64,000 nt of DNA from JAWHTC01 sp032586155 (GCF_032586155.1 NZ_JAWHTC010000002.1:62001-126000), one strand, 5' to 3'; positions 1 to 8,846 are shown, counted from the stretch's first letter. Program-made: numbers and translations. The notes: generated by a model from the sequence alone, not told the origin.

Positions 1-2
1 TC

Positions 3-242
3 CGCTATATCAACCCCAACGCCAAGCAGCTTCGTGCCTCCCGCGATTATGCGATGCTGGCGCGTGGGGTCGACCGCTCGGGGCATTTCCTGCATTTCGC
101 CCCGCCGACCCGGATTTTCTCGCCGGAAAGCCTGCGCCTGTTCGACGAGATCCGCACGGCCCGCGCCGAAGCCCTGACGGAAGGCGCCGAACAAAGCGTC
201 GGCCTCTACAATGAACGCCACAAGGACGACGCGCGAAAATGA
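3..242 (+). CDS. C-terminal fragment of an unrecognised protein
   Basis: An open frame enters from the left edge and ends with TGA at 240-242, giving 79 residues. The visible part is rich in Arg, Ala and Asp, starts RYINPNAK and ends HKDDARK. I see no membrane segment and recognise no family. It stops 30 bases before the aminotransferase gene on the same strand, so it may be the previous member of that operon. The 5' end lies outside the window. Confidence 0.6.
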   Translation, partial: RYINPNAKQLRASRDYAMLARGVDRSGHFLHFAPPTRIFSPESLRLFDEIRTARAEALTEGAEQSVGLYNERHKDDARK

Positions 243-272
243 CTCGCTTCGCAAAGAGATAAAGGACCACGC

Positions 273-1445
273 ATGACCTCGCAGTTACAATTCGCCGATA
301 GCATTTCGCGACTTGGCACGGAATCCGCTTTCGTGGTCCTGGCACGGGCGCAGAAACTGGCGTCCGAAGGCAAGGACATCATCAATCTCGGGATCGGCCA
401 ACCCGATTTCCGCACCCCGGACCACATCGTCGAAGCCGGGATCAAGGCGCTGCAAGACGGCCATCACGGTTACACCCCGGCAAATGGCCTTCCCGCCCTG
501 CGCGAGGCGGTTGCCGCCGACCTGCACCGCCGTCACGGCGCCGAGGTCAATCCCGACAACGTCATCATTGTTCCCGGCGGCAAGCCCACCATGTTCTTTG
601 CGGTGTTGATGTTCGGCCAGCCCGGGGTCGAGATCATGTATCCCAACCCGGGGTTCCCGATCTATGAGTCGGTCATCAAGTACTCCGGTGCCACCCCGGT
701 GCCCATTGCGCTGCACGAGAAGAACGGCTTTGCCTTCTCGGCCGAAGCCGTGCTGGGCCAGATCACCGACAAGACACGGCTGATCATCATCAACAGCCCG
801 GCCAACCCGACCGGCGGCGTTACTCCGAAAGAGGAAATCGACAAGCTGGTCGCGGGCCTGATGGACCATCCGCATGTCGCCCTGATGTCGGACGAGATCT
901 ATTCAAACATGCTCTATGGCGGGCGTGAACATGTCTCGCTGCTGAACTACCCGGAAATCCGTGATCGTCTGATCATGCTGGATGGCTGGTCGAAAACCTA
1001 TGCCATGACCGGCTGGCGGCTGGGTTATGCCGTCTGGCCTGACAGCATGGTCGACCCGGTGACCCGGCTCTGCATCAACGACCATTCCTGCGTGAACGCG
1101 GCCACCCAGTATGCCGGGATCGCCGCGTTGGAAGGGCCGCAGGACGCGGTGCACGACATGGTCCGCCAGTTCGACACGCGCCGCGAGGTGATCGTGCATG
1201 AGCTCAACAGCCTGCCCGGCATAAGCTGCACCGACGCAGCCGGAGCGTTCTACGCCTTCCCCAACATTTCGGGCACCGGTATGACAGCGGCGCAGGCGCA
1301 GGACCGGTTCCTTGACGAGGCCGGCGTGGCCTCCGTGGCCGGTACCTCTTTTGGCGCCTGGGGCGAAGGTTACGTGCGCTTCTCCTATGCCAACAGCACC
1401 GAAAACATACTCGAAGCCATCAACCGCATCCGCGGCATTCTGTAA
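273..1445 (+). CDS. PLP-dependent aminotransferase, class I/II (aspartate aminotransferase-like)
   Basis: This 390-residue protein is a fold-type I transaminase, a cytosolic PLP enzyme that moves an amino group between an amino acid and a 2-oxo acid. It shows the expected order: NLGIGQPDF near the N terminus, INSPANPTGG in the middle, SDEIYSNMLY before the cofactor site, and the Schiff-base lysine in GWSKTYAMTGWRLGY (about K241). The ATG follows AAAGGA. Length is normal for the family. It heads a run with a 2-hydroxyacid dehydrogenase, an HpcH/HpaI aldolase and a GntR regulator, which suggests stepwise breakdown of a hydroxylated amino acid. The substrate cannot be read from the sequence. Confidence 0.9.
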   Translation: MTSQLQFADSISRLGTESAFVVLARAQKLASEGKDIINLGIGQPDFRTPDHIVEAGIKALQDGHHGYTPANGLPALREAVAADLHRRHGAEVNPDNVIIVPGGKPTMFFAVLMFGQPGVEIMYPNPGFPIYESVIKYSGATPVPIALHEKNGFAFSAEAVLGQITDKTRLIIINSPANPTGGVTPKEEIDKLVAGLMDHPHVALMSDEIYSNMLYGGREHVSLLNYPEIRDRLIMLDGWSKTYAMTGWRLGYAVWPDSMVDPVTRLCINDHSCVNAATQYAGIAALEGPQDAVHDMVRQFDTRREVIVHELNSLPGISCTDAAGAFYAFPNISGTGMTAAQAQDRFLDEAGVASVAGTSFGAWGEGYVRFSYANSTENILEAINRIRGIL

Positions 1446-1464
1446 TTTGCAAAGGGACCAAGAC

Positions 1465-2403
1465 ATGACGAACGTTCTGGCAATCGGGCATTACGCCGAC
1501 CACGACCAAGACGCATTGAGGGCCGATCTTTTAGCCCGGATCGTCACCACGAATGCCGAAATCGCCGCTCTGCCAGAAACCGATCGGCAGCAAGTGACGG
1601 CGCTGGCCTTCATGGGGCATGAGCCCTTCGGCGGGACCGACATGGACCTCCTGCCCAATCTCGGTCTGATCGCCAATTTCGGCGTTGGCTACGATGCCAT
1701 CGACGTCGACGCCGCTGGCGCGCGCGGCGTCAAGGTGACGAACACGCCCGACGTCCTGAACGACGATGTGGCGGACCTTGCCGTCGCCCTGCTGATCGCG
1801 CAGGGGCGCGAAATGATCCCGGCCTCGAACTGGGTGACCTCCGGCAACTGGGGCACAAAGGGCAACTTCCGGCTGGCCAGAAAGATCAGCGGCGGCAGTG
1901 CCGGGATTGTCGGTCTTGGACGGATCGGGCGCACCATCGCCGACCGGCTGACCGCCTTCAAGATGGACATCCACTATACGTCGCGCCGCGAGAAAGAGAC
2001 GCCGGGCTGGACCTACCATTCCAATCCAGTGTCGCTGGCCAAGGCGGTCGATTATCTGATCGTTGCACTGGTGGGGGGGCCGGACACGGAAAACCAGGTC
2101 TCGAAAACGGTTCTCGAGGCGCTTGGCCCGCGCGGGATCGTCGTCAATATTTCGCGCGGCTCTACTGTCGATGAGGACGCGCTTTTGGACGCCCTGGAAA
2201 ACGGCACGATTGCCGGTGCAGGGCTGGATGTATTCCAGGGCGAGCCCCAAATCGATCCGCGGTTTCTCAAACTCGAGAACGTGGTTCTGCAACCCCACCA
2301 GGGATCGGCCACAGTGGAAACCCGCGCCGCGATGGGCCAATTGCAGCGCGACAACATCCACGCCTTTCTCGCGGGCCGCGACCTGCTCACTCCGGTGAAC
2401 TGA
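1465..2403 (+). CDS. D-2-hydroxyacid dehydrogenase (glyoxylate/hydroxypyruvate reductase-like)
   Basis: This 312-residue protein belongs to the D-isomer-specific 2-hydroxyacid dehydrogenase family, which reduces 2-oxo acids such as glyoxylate or hydroxypyruvate with NAD(P)H. The Rossmann motif GIVGLGRIGRTIADRL lies near residue 150, NISRGSTVDEDAL follows, and the region near PHQGSATVET carries the catalytic His. I start at ATG 1465 (MTNVLAIGHY), 19 bases after the aminotransferase stop and behind AAAGGG; a longer frame running back into the aminotransferase gene has no support. Coupling to the aminotransferase and aldolase suggests it removes an oxo-acid product of that pathway. That role is inference. 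Confidence 0.87.
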   Translation: MTNVLAIGHYADHDQDALRADLLARIVTTNAEIAALPETDRQQVTALAFMGHEPFGGTDMDLLPNLGLIANFGVGYDAIDVDAAGARGVKVTNTPDVLNDDVADLAVALLIAQGREMIPASNWVTSGNWGTKGNFRLARKISGGSAGIVGLGRIGRTIADRLTAFKMDIHYTSRREKETPGWTYHSNPVSLAKAVDYLIVALVGGPDTENQVSKTVLEALGPRGIVVNISRGSTVDEDALLDALENGTIAGAGLDVFQGEPQIDPRFLKLENVVLQPHQGSATVETRAAMGQLQRDNIHAFLAGRDLLTPVN

Positions 2404-2416
2404 ATCGGAGTCTTCG

Positions 2417-3205
2417 ATGAACCTGCCAAAGAACCATTTCAAGCACGCGATCCTGCAGGGAAAACAACAATTCGGGTTGTGGAGTTCGATACGTGACCCC
2501 GCCGTCAGCGAAATGCTGGCCGGCTGCGGCTATGACTGGATTGTCCTCGACTGCGAACATTCCCCGCGAGACGTTCAGGAAGTCCTGCACGGACTCCATG
2601 CCATGTCGGCCTATCCTGTAGAGCCGGTGGTTCGGGTCAAGAGCCTGGACGTGGCCGAGATCAAGAAGATGCTGGATATCGGCGCGAAAACGATCCTCGT
2701 GCCCTATATCCAGAACGCGGAAGAAGCCCGGCTTGCGGCGGCGGCGGTCACTTACCCGCCCGGCGGATTGCGCGGCGTCGCCGGCGGCACGCGCGCCAAT
2801 CTTTTTGGCGCAATCCCCGACTATTTCGACAAAGCCCGCGATGAAATCTGCCTGATCGTCAAGATTGAAACCCGCGAAGCCATGGAAAACCTAGAAGAAA
2901 TCGTTTCGACCTATGGTGTCGATGCTATCTTCGTCGGCCCTGCCGACCTCGCCGCAAGCCTTGGGCACCCGGGCAACCTGAAACACCCCGACGTGAAGGC
3001 AGCGATTGCCGAAACCATCCGTCGCGTACGGGACCTGGGCAAGCCAGCCGGGTTCCTATCGCCCGATGCGGAACTGCTGGATCTTGTGTTCGACGCTGGC
3101 AGCGTCTTCACCGCGATTGACATCGACTTGACAGCACTGCGTCGCATTGCGGTGGCCCGTCTGTCCGAGTATCACAGCCGGAAACAACGCAGTCAGGAAA
3201 AGTAA
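2417..3205 (+). CDS. HpcH/HpaI family aldolase
   Basis: This 262-residue protein is a class II, metal-dependent aldolase of the HpcH/HpaI family, which splits 4-hydroxy-2-oxo acids or 2-keto-3-deoxy sugar acids into pyruvate plus an aldehyde. Family landmarks are DWIVLDCEHSPRD near residue 40, the metal-ligand segment KIETREAMEN in the middle, and DAIFVGPADLAASLG towards the C terminus. The ATG follows CGGAG and sits 13 bases after the dehydrogenase stop. The natural substrate could be 4-hydroxy-2-oxoglutarate or a deoxy sugar acid; sequence alone does not decide. Confidence 0.87.
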   Translation: MNLPKNHFKHAILQGKQQFGLWSSIRDPAVSEMLAGCGYDWIVLDCEHSPRDVQEVLHGLHAMSAYPVEPVVRVKSLDVAEIKKMLDIGAKTILVPYIQNAEEARLAAAAVTYPPGGLRGVAGGTRANLFGAIPDYFDKARDEICLIVKIETREAMENLEEIVSTYGVDAIFVGPADLAASLGHPGNLKHPDVKAAIAETIRRVRDLGKPAGFLSPDAELLDLVFDAGSVFTAIDIDLTALRRIAVARLSEYHSRKQRSQEK

Positions 3206-3856
3206 ATGGCGGATCAAGTCCTTGCAGAAAACATCGCGAACCAGTTGCGTCGGGATATTCTGCGCGGGAAATTTCCGCCGGGCGCGCCGATCAAGGAACG
3301 CGACAACGCGGCAGAAATGGGCGTCAGCCGAACCCCCATGCGCGAAGCGATCAGAATCCTGGCACGCGAAGGCCTTTTGGTCCTTCGGGCGTCCCGCAGT
3401 CCCATCGTCGCCAAACCATCGTTCAAGGAAATCTCGGACGCGGTTGACGTGCTTCTGGCCTTGGAGAACTTGTCGGTGGTTCTGGCCTGCCGGAACGCGT
3501 CGGATAAGGACCTGGCAAATCTCAAGGCGATCCACAAGGACATCGCCGACAGGTACGATGACCTTGACCCTTTGGACCTGTTCGAAATCGACATGTCCTT
3601 TCACAGCGCCATCGCCAAGGCATCTCATAACGCATCGCTGTTTGGCACGTATCGCTCGTATCTTGAGCGGCTATGGCGCGCCCGTTTCCTGTCGGCGCGG
3701 CAACGACGGAACCGCGACCGTGTGATCAACCACCACACCGCACTTCTACAGGCGCTGACGGACCGCGACGAGGCGGCCGCCAGGGCGGCCATTCGCGTAC
3801 ACCTTGGAAACCTCGCCGACGACATTCGCCCAAGCATTGAGGAAGAACAGGACTGA
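3206..3856 (+). CDS. GntR/FadR-type transcriptional regulator with FCD domain
   Basis: This 216-residue regulator has an N-terminal winged helix (QLRRDILRGKFPPGAPIKE, then VSRTPMREAIRIL) and a helical FCD ligand-binding domain from about residue 80. The FCD part contains the metal-binding His pattern typical of the family, for example DMSFHSAIA and NHHTALLQA. Its ATG starts on the base after the aldolase stop codon and uses AGGAA inside that gene, so the two are translationally coupled. It most likely controls the upstream catabolic operon in response to a carboxylate. No operator is clear to me. Confidence 0.87.
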   Translation: MADQVLAENIANQLRRDILRGKFPPGAPIKERDNAAEMGVSRTPMREAIRILAREGLLVLRASRSPIVAKPSFKEISDAVDVLLALENLSVVLACRNASDKDLANLKAIHKDIADRYDDLDPLDLFEIDMSFHSAIAKASHNASLFGTYRSYLERLWRARFLSARQRRNRDRVINHHTALLQALTDRDEAAARAAIRVHLGNLADDIRPSIEEEQD

Positions 3857-3924
3857 TTTCTGCGCGGACCGTCATGGCGTCTTTGCCAATGTCGCAACGT
3901 CGGTGCCCGTTCCGTTTGCCGCGC

Positions 3925-4380
3925 TCAGGTCGCCCGTTGTTTCAGATAGTTCCGCATAGTTTGCGCGCAGGAAACGGTCACCGGAACACCGGGCGGGTTG
4001 TTCCTCCGGTCGGGTTCGGCAAAGGTCTGTTCGATCTCGCCATCGACAATCAGCATGGAATACCGCCAACTCCGGTGGCCCATGCCCTGATCGCTTCGTG
4101 GTACCAGCTTATCCGGGGTCTTGGCCAAGTCCCCATTTCCGTTTGGCAGCAGGCGCACCTTTTCGATGCCAAACGCCTTTCCCCACTGGGACATGACGAA
4201 AGCATCGTTGACCGAAACACAGATCACCTCGTCCACGCCCAGCGCCGTTGTCTCGTCATGCAGGGCTTCGAAACCTGGCAGGTGGCTTTCCGAACAGACA
4301 GGTGTGAACGCGCCGGGAAGCCCGACGTGCAATCGAACCTGCGACCAAGTCGCCTGATTGCAGCCATCACGACCGGGCAT
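3925..4380 (-). CDS. Peroxiredoxin (Prx5-like), apparently truncated at the N terminus
   Basis: The 151-residue product matches thiol peroxidases of the Prx5/redoxin type. It keeps the peroxidatic site GLPGAFTPVCSESHLPGF and the CVSVNDAFVMSQWGKAFG segment. Family members normally have about 40 residues before the GLPGAFTP strand, including the first beta hairpin. Here only about 20 unrelated residues (MPGRDGCNQATW...) precede it, because bhcD ends 10 bases upstream. The ATG has an AAGG-type ribosome site, so the short form may be translated. The downstream part looks intact. It could be a rearranged remnant or an N-terminally altered enzyme. Confidence 0.7.
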   Translation of the reverse strand: MPGRDGCNQATWSQVRLHVGLPGAFTPVCSESHLPGFEALHDETTALGVDEVICVSVNDAFVMSQWGKAFGIEKVRLLPNGNGDLAKTPDKLVPRSDQGMGHRSWRYSMLIVDGEIEQTFAEPDRRNNPPGVPVTVSCAQTMRNYLKQRAT

Positions 4381-4389
4381 TCCACCTTG

Positions 4390-5355
4390 CTACAGGTCCG
4401 TCTCCACAGCTGTTCCAGCCGCGCGCGCCAACTCGACGACCGCCCCCGCCACAGCCAGATCCTGTAAACCGACACCTGTCCCATCGAATAGTGTCACCTC
4501 GTCCTGAGACGACCTACCCGGGTGGTCTTTATTGATGACCGCTCCCAACTCAACAATGTCGCTCGCGCCGATCAGGTTTCCGGCGACAGCGTGCTGGCAT
4601 TCACCGATGCTGGTCGATTGCGCAATCTCGTCAGTAAACGCCGTTGCGCGGGCCACCAGTTCGGCCTCGACCTCCTGCTTACCCTTGGTGTCGGTTCCCA
4701 TACAGGCGATATGTGTTCCCGGCTTGATCTGGTGCGATTTGAGGATCGGCTCAAAGCTCGATGTAATGGTGATCACCACGTCGGCTTGCGCACCGAGCTC
4801 GTCCAAATCGACCGCCTCGAACGGCAATCCGATTTCGGCCGCCGCCTTTGCAAGCGTCTCGAGCCGTGCGGGGTTGCGGTTCCAGCCGACAATTCTTTCA
4901 AAGTCACGTTGCTCGGCGGCGGCGCGCATCTGAAAGGCCGATTGATGCCCGGCCCCGACCATCCCCAGAACCTTGGCGTCTTCCCGCGCCAGATGCGCAA
5001 TTGAAACCGCCGACGCAGCCGCCGTGCGCAGCGCAGTCAGATAATTTCCTCCGACGACGGCCTTCAACCGCCCGGTGTCCGGGTCGAACAGAAAAACTGT
5101 CGACTGATGATTGGTCAGCCCCTTGGCCTCATTGCCCGGCCAGTACCCGCCTGATTTCAGGCCCAGTGTCAGACCCGCGCGGTCAAATCCGGATTTGAAC
5201 CCGTAAAGCGCGTCGGCGTAACCGATATCTTCGCGGATCACCGGAAAATTATAGGCTTCGCGCCGCGACATGGCGGCGAACACCCCTTCCACGGCATCGA
5301 ACGCCGCGCCGCGGTCGATCAACGCAGGGATCGCACTCTCGGGAACGACAATCAT
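4390..5355 (-). CDS. bhcD: Iminosuccinate reductase of the beta-hydroxyaspartate cycle
   Basis: BhcD reduces iminosuccinate to L-aspartate and so regenerates the amino donor of the cycle. The 321-residue protein belongs to the ornithine cyclodeaminase/mu-crystallin family: substrate segment GLTLGLKSGGYWPGN, then the Rossmann motif KVLGMVGAGHQSAFQMRAA near residue 130. The chosen ATG at 5355 forms a TGATG junction with the bhcC stop; the longer frame starting at 5388 would overlap bhcC. Family membership alone would not fix the function. The assignment rests on the complete bhcA-B-C-D order with bhcR divergent, as known from Paracoccus denitrificans. Confidence 0.92.
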   Translation of the reverse strand: MIVVPESAIPALIDRGAAFDAVEGVFAAMSRREAYNFPVIREDIGYADALYGFKSGFDRAGLTLGLKSGGYWPGNEAKGLTNHQSTVFLFDPDTGRLKAVVGGNYLTALRTAAASAVSIAHLAREDAKVLGMVGAGHQSAFQMRAAAEQRDFERIVGWNRNPARLETLAKAAAEIGLPFEAVDLDELGAQADVVITITSSFEPILKSHQIKPGTHIACMGTDTKGKQEVEAELVARATAFTDEIAQSTSIGECQHAVAGNLIGASDIVELGAVINKDHPGRSSQDEVTLFDGTGVGLQDLAVAGAVVELARAAGTAVETDL

Positions 5356-6518
5356 CAATAGGCCTTCCCGCGGGCAGAAACCGGCCACAGGGTTTCCACC
5401 TTGCCGCCGCGTACACCCACATACCAGTCATGAACATTGGCCGTCGGGTCGCAATGCCCCGGCACCAGCCGCAGCTTGTCACCCACATTCAACACGGCGT
5501 TCGGGTCGGCAATCACGCCGTGCTCGTCCGAGCACTTGATGTATTCAACGTCGTTGCGGCCATAAATTACCGGCAACCCGGAATCGATCGACTGTGCTTT
5601 CAGCCCGGCATCGCAAATCGCCTTGTCAGGCTTGGCGTGGCTCATCACCTGGGTCAGAATGAAAAACGCGTTTTCCCACTCACCCTGGTCGATGCGGTTG
5701 CCATCCCTGTCCAGGATGCGACCATAATCGGCATCCATGAAGGCGTAAGAGCCGCATTGCAACTCGTTGTAGACACCCGAGTTGGATTCAAAATAATAGC
5801 TGCCGGTACCCCCGCCCGAGACCAGTTCGCACGCGATCCCTTCGGCGTTCAGCCCTTCGACGGCGTCTTTCACCTGCGCGATGGCGATGTCCAGTTTTTC
5901 CTGGCGATCCTCATAGCTATCAAGGTGCTGCATCGCTCCCTGATAGGCTTGGATACCGGAGAATTTCAGATTGTCGGCGGCCTCAACCGCCTTGGCGATC
6001 TCAACCACCGCCTCGGTTGTGGTCACTCCGCAACGGCCCGCGCCACAGTCGATTTCCACGAAGACTTCCAACTCGGTGCCGTGGTTTTTCGCGGCCTCCG
6101 ACAGTTCGGCAACATTGTCGATGTCATCCACGCAAACGATGGTCCGCGCACCCAGTTTGGGCAACTGTGCCAGCCGGTCCAGCTTGAGCGGGTCGCGCAC
6201 CTGGTTCGACACCAGGATGTCCATGATACCACCACGCGCAAACACCTCGGCCTCACTGACTTTCTGGCAGCACACCCCGACTGCCCCGCCCAGGCTTTCC
6301 TGCAGCTTGGCCACGTCGACCGACTTGTGCATCTTGCCATGAACCCGGTGACGCATCCCATGCGCCTTGGCATAGTCGCCCATTTTCTTGATGTTGCGCT
6401 CCAACGCGTCCAGATCCAGCACCAGACAGGGCGTCTGGATATCGGCCTCGTCCATACCCGGCAGCGCCGGCACATCGAACCCGACCTCAAGGCCCTCGAA
6501 ACTCGTTTGCTTGTTCAT
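5355..6518 (-). CDS. bhcC: beta-hydroxyaspartate aldolase (D-threonine aldolase-like)
   Basis: BhcC joins glycine and glyoxylate to give (2R,3S)-beta-hydroxyaspartate. The 387-residue protein has the fold-type III PLP architecture of D-threonine aldolases: an alanine-racemase-like barrel with the cofactor lysine in HRVHGKMHKSVDVA (about K62), and a C-terminal beta domain holding metal ligands around VPGHCDPTANVHDW. Length fits the family. It lies between bhcB (15-base gap) and bhcD (1-base overlap) in a single transcript. D-threonine aldolase is the name an automatic pipeline might give; the neighbours make the Bhc role much more likely. Confidence 0.93.
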   Translation of the reverse strand: MNKQTSFEGLEVGFDVPALPGMDEADIQTPCLVLDLDALERNIKKMGDYAKAHGMRHRVHGKMHKSVDVAKLQESLGGAVGVCCQKVSEAEVFARGGIMDILVSNQVRDPLKLDRLAQLPKLGARTIVCVDDIDNVAELSEAAKNHGTELEVFVEIDCGAGRCGVTTTEAVVEIAKAVEAADNLKFSGIQAYQGAMQHLDSYEDRQEKLDIAIAQVKDAVEGLNAEGIACELVSGGGTGSYYFESNSGVYNELQCGSYAFMDADYGRILDRDGNRIDQGEWENAFFILTQVMSHAKPDKAICDAGLKAQSIDSGLPVIYGRNDVEYIKCSDEHGVIADPNAVLNVGDKLRLVPGHCDPTANVHDWYVGVRGGKVETLWPVSARGKAY

Positions 6519-6533
6519 GACAGTTCTCCCTGT

Positions 6534-7496
6534 TCAGGATTTCATCCAGGGCAATTTGTCGAGATCGACATTACCCCCCGTGATAATGACGCCCACGCGC
6601 TTGCCCGCGAACACGTCGTTGTTCTTCAAAATGGTGGCCAGCGGTACCGCGCTCGACGGCTCCATCACGATCTTCATCCGTTGCCAGATCAGTCGCATTG
6701 CCGCGATGATCTCGTCTTCCGTCGCGGTCAGGATGTCGGTGACGTGGTTCGATACGAAATGCCAGGTCAGGTCCTTGAGCGGCACTTTCAAACCGTCCGC
6801 CACCGTTTCCGGCGCATCATCGGCGATGATGTGACCGGCCTTGAAACTGCGATAGGCATCGTCGGCATTCAGCGGCTCCGCCGCGTAAATCTTGGTCTCT
6901 GGCGCGATGTTGGACAGCGTCAGGCATGTACCCGACACCATGCCCCCGCCGCCAATCGGCGCCACGACAGCATCCAGCGGTCCGGCCTGCTCCAATAGCT
7001 CCATCGAACAGGTCGCCTGGCCCGCGATCACCCGCGGATCGTTATATGGATGGACAAAATCCGCCCCGGTCTGCTTGTGAACCTCGGCGAACACCTCCTC
7101 GCGCGACGAGGTGGACGGCTCGCATTCGGTGATCGTGCCGCCATAGCCGATCACCGCATCCTTCTTGGCCTGCGGCGCCGTGCGCGGCATGACAACATGG
7201 CACGGAATACCCCGACGACCCGCGGCATAGGACAGGCTCAGCGCGTGGTTGCCGGAACTATGGGTCGCCACGCCCTTGCCGGCGGCCTCATCATCCAGCC
7301 CGAACACCGCATTCGACGCGCCCCGCACTTTGAACGCCCCGGCCTTCTGGAAATTCTCGCACTTGAAAAACAACTCCGCACCGGTCAGCGCGTTCATGTA
7401 GCTGCTGGTGAACACCGCCGTTTCGTGCACGTAGGGCTTGATCCGTTCGCGGGCGTCCAACGCATCCTGGAATGTGGGAATATACATCTCGGTCAT
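6534..7496 (-). CDS. bhcB: beta-hydroxyaspartate dehydratase
   Basis: BhcB removes water from beta-hydroxyaspartate to give iminosuccinate. The 320-residue protein belongs to the fold-type II PLP serine/threonine dehydratase family, with the cofactor lysine in KAGAFKVRGASNA (about K56), the asparagine loop SSGNHALSLSYAA, and the phosphate-binding glycine loop PIGGGGMVSG. I start at ATG 7496 (MTEMYIPTF), which forms an ATGA overlap with the bhcA stop; a longer frame upstream is inside bhcA. Threonine dehydratase is the main alternative name, made unlikely by the operon. Confidence 0.93.
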   Translation of the reverse strand: MTEMYIPTFQDALDARERIKPYVHETAVFTSSYMNALTGAELFFKCENFQKAGAFKVRGASNAVFGLDDEAAGKGVATHSSGNHALSLSYAAGRRGIPCHVVMPRTAPQAKKDAVIGYGGTITECEPSTSSREEVFAEVHKQTGADFVHPYNDPRVIAGQATCSMELLEQAGPLDAVVAPIGGGGMVSGTCLTLSNIAPETKIYAAEPLNADDAYRSFKAGHIIADDAPETVADGLKVPLKDLTWHFVSNHVTDILTATEDEIIAAMRLIWQRMKIVMEPSSAVPLATILKNNDVFAGKRVGVIITGGNVDLDKLPWMKS

Positions 7497-8665
7497 CCTT
7501 CCATTGCCGCACGATAACTGGCTTGTGCCGCCGCAACCCCGGATCCAAGCGTGATGTCCAAGCCCATGTCGCACATTGCCATCTCGGCGGTGGCAATCCC
7601 CGATAGCGCCATGGGTTCGGTCAGGCTGCCGAGGTGGCCGATCCGAAACACCTTGCCCGCGACCTGGCCCAGCCCCGCACCGAACGCCATGCCGTATTTC
7701 CGATCCGCATGCGACACCAGCGCGTTGCCATCAACACCCTCTGGCATCACGATTGCCGTCACCGTATCCGAAAGAAGCTCCGGAGATGTGGCACAAAACG
7801 CCAACCCCCACGCCCGGACGGCGTCGCGCACCCCTTCGGCAAGCCGGTGGTGGCGGGCAAAGACAGCCTCAAGCCCCTCTTCGAGAAGCATTTCCGTCGA
7901 AACCTTAAGCCCGTTCAACAGACCCACCGGCGGGGTATAGGGATAACCCGCGTTCGGATACCCGTCCAACATGTTGCGAAGATCGAAAAAGAACCGGCCG
8001 AGCGTGGCGTTTTCCATAGCCGACAGGGCCTTCCGGCTCACCCCGACGATGGCCAGGCCAGCGGGCAACATGAAGCCCTTTTGCGAACCGGTCACCGCCA
8101 CGTCAACGCCCCAGTCGTCCATGCGGAACTCCATCGACCCGATCGAACTTACGCCGTCGACGAACATCAACGCCGGGTGCCCCGCCGCATCCAGCGCGCG
8201 ACGCACTGCGGCGACATCGCTGGTCACGCCGGTGGCGGTCTCATTATGGGTGACGAGAACGGCCTTGATCTTGTGAGCCTTGTCATCGGTTAACGCCGCA
8301 GCGAAGGCATCAACCGGCAAACCGTTGCCCCAGATCTCCTCGATCACGTGTACATTCAGGCCGTGGTGACGGCACATATCGATCCACTTCTGCGAAAACA
8401 TGCCGAAATTCGCGGCCAGCACTGTGTCGCCTGGATTGAGCGTGTTGGTCAGCGCGACTTCCCACCCCCCCGTGCCCGAGGCGGGGAAAATGGCAACCTT
8501 CCCCGACTCTGTGCGCAGGATTTTGCGGACATTCTCGAGGGCCGGAAGCAGGATGTCGGCAAAAGCCGAGGACCGATGATCCAGCGTTGCCATGTCACAG
8601 GCCTTGCGGATCGCGTCTGGTATGTTTGTGGGTCCGGGAATGAATACGGGATTCTGGTCCGACAT
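7493..8665 (-). CDS. bhcA: L-aspartate:glyoxylate aminotransferase
   Basis: BhcA transaminates glyoxylate with L-aspartate, giving glycine and oxaloacetate, the net product of the cycle. The 390-residue protein resembles class V serine-glyoxylate/alanine-glyoxylate aminotransferases: FIPGPTNIPDAIR at the N terminus, ASGTGGWEV for cofactor binding, FVDGVSSIGSMEF, and the PLP lysine in TGSQKGFMLP (about K196). ATG 8665 is preceded by AGAGGG at good distance, so I prefer it to the upstream in-frame start at 8740. It is the first gene of bhcABCD and faces bhcR across a 181-base AT-rich gap. Confidence 0.94.
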   Translation of the reverse strand: MSDQNPVFIPGPTNIPDAIRKACDMATLDHRSSAFADILLPALENVRKILRTESGKVAIFPASGTGGWEVALTNTLNPGDTVLAANFGMFSQKWIDMCRHHGLNVHVIEEIWGNGLPVDAFAAALTDDKAHKIKAVLVTHNETATGVTSDVAAVRRALDAAGHPALMFVDGVSSIGSMEFRMDDWGVDVAVTGSQKGFMLPAGLAIVGVSRKALSAMENATLGRFFFDLRNMLDGYPNAGYPYTPPVGLLNGLKVSTEMLLEEGLEAVFARHHRLAEGVRDAVRAWGLAFCATSPELLSDTVTAIVMPEGVDGNALVSHADRKYGMAFGAGLGQVAGKVFRIGHLGSLTEPMALSGIATAEMAMCDMGLDITLGSGVAAAQASYRAAMEG

Positions 8666-8846
8666 TGCGCCCTCTGCGTTGACTCGCGCAACCATCATCG
8701 AACCCACCAGATTTCGCAATTTTTTTAAAAATTTTTTCAATTTTTATGATTTGTAAATTTCTCCTTCAGGATCAATGCATTGCATTTTTTCAAAACATGC
8801 GTCAGAACTCGGAACAACAAAAAATGCTAACTTTTCGAGAGTGCCA
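8666..8846. promoter_or_regulatory. bhcA/bhcR divergent control region
   Basis: This 181-base gap separates the bhcA and bhcR start codons. It contains a very AT-rich block at 8716-8760, with long A and T runs unlike anything nearby, and a perfect 10-base palindrome caatgcattg at 8773-8782, followed by a second tgcat. BhcR-type IclR regulators bind their own divergent promoter, so the operator should be here. Which of these bases BhcR contacts is not known from the sequence. Confidence 0.6.

Noticed and set aside
5430..6998. A 522-residue plus-strand frame
   Set aside because: It is the antisense of bhcC and bhcB, which have full catalytic motifs.
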